From JAIVGV01 sp031425275 (GTDB lineage: Bacteria > Acidobacteriota > Blastocatellia > Pyrinomonadales > Pyrinomonadaceae), in the NCBI GenBank assembly GCA_031425275.1, contig JANPJA010000084.1, forward strand, positions 52,938 to 116,937: 64,000 nucleotides of DNA, given 5' to 3'. The position numbers were made by a program, and so were the translations under genes. The notes beneath the pieces were generated by a model. It saw only the letters and a program-made list of their open reading frames with translations. It was not told where the DNA came from and ran no database searches. This document shows positions 63,897-64,000 of this stretch, one piece after another; position 1 is the first letter of the stretch, and the number at the start of each line of letters is the position of its first letter.

Positions 63897-64000
63897 GCTA
63901 GAGTAGGAATGCGGAAAGATGAAGGCGTGGGGACACAAAATGTGTCGCCACCCCAGCGTCGTTCCTACGGCCAAAATAAAAAATTCTCATAAGCCCCCAT

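Noticed and set aside
63672..63974. Minus-strand frame at the right edge
   Set aside because: Antisense to the aldolase-type enzyme gene; it shows no family features.

Overview
This 64 kb window is high-GC bacterial chromosome. I infer an Acidobacteriota lineage, probably Blastocatellia. The reasons are the high GC, the many very large secreted beta-propeller proteins (SBBP, YCF48/BNR, NHL, Delta-60, sortilin-like), a DUF4214 tail and scattered housekeeping genes in short operons. No rRNA, tRNA or CRISPR array was seen, so the lineage call is an inference from gene content only.

Layout. 1-9.9 kb is housekeeping: the 5' part of the major sigma factor gene (minus strand, cut by the window edge), a BON-domain periplasmic protein, a PlsC-type acyltransferase, a SurA-like/DsbA-like fusion, ExbD, a phosphofructokinase with pyrophosphate-type active-site residues, glycogen branching enzyme and a PhzF isomerase. 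10.0-11.2 kb holds two phage-type genes, an ERF-like annealing protein and an HNH homing endonuclease whose N-terminus resembles that of its neighbour. 11.4-22.8 kb has RNase Z, a lone receiver domain, two TPR lipoproteins, a secreted P-domain/lamin-tail protein, an SDR, a DUF72 protein, EttA, a hotdog thioesterase and an MFS transporter. 23.1-48.2 kb is dominated by secreted proteins: a 2722-residue mosaic propeller/Ig protein, an NHL propeller fused to an M23-like domain, a Delta-60/BACON/Calx-beta/DUF4214 protein, a sortilin-like propeller and two exported peptidases (M20, M24) in a row. A YbbAP-type ABC exporter diverges from a TesA-type lipoprotein esterase with start codons that overlap. 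48.3-52.7 kb has a small cysteine-rich secreted protein, a MATE exporter, an RsbRD-N sensor-domain pair, a J-domain-like protein and a SET-domain protein.

52.85-58.25 kb is visibly less GC-rich and looks like an integrated plasmid-like element. It has a tyrosine recombinase, a conserved-looking hypothetical protein, a MerR-like HTH, ParA, two winged-helix proteins, and between those two an array of about nine 20-bp units, most carrying the 10-bp palindrome TCACCRGTGA. A 26-bp palindrome and an AT-rich stretch follow the array. This is the strongest candidate for an undescribed system: a compact replication or partition module on a chromosome.

58.3-62.5 kb is a four-gene minus-strand glycan operon (three GT4 glycosyltransferases and a coiled-coil protein). 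It is followed by a divergent D-threonine-aldolase-family enzyme at the right edge.
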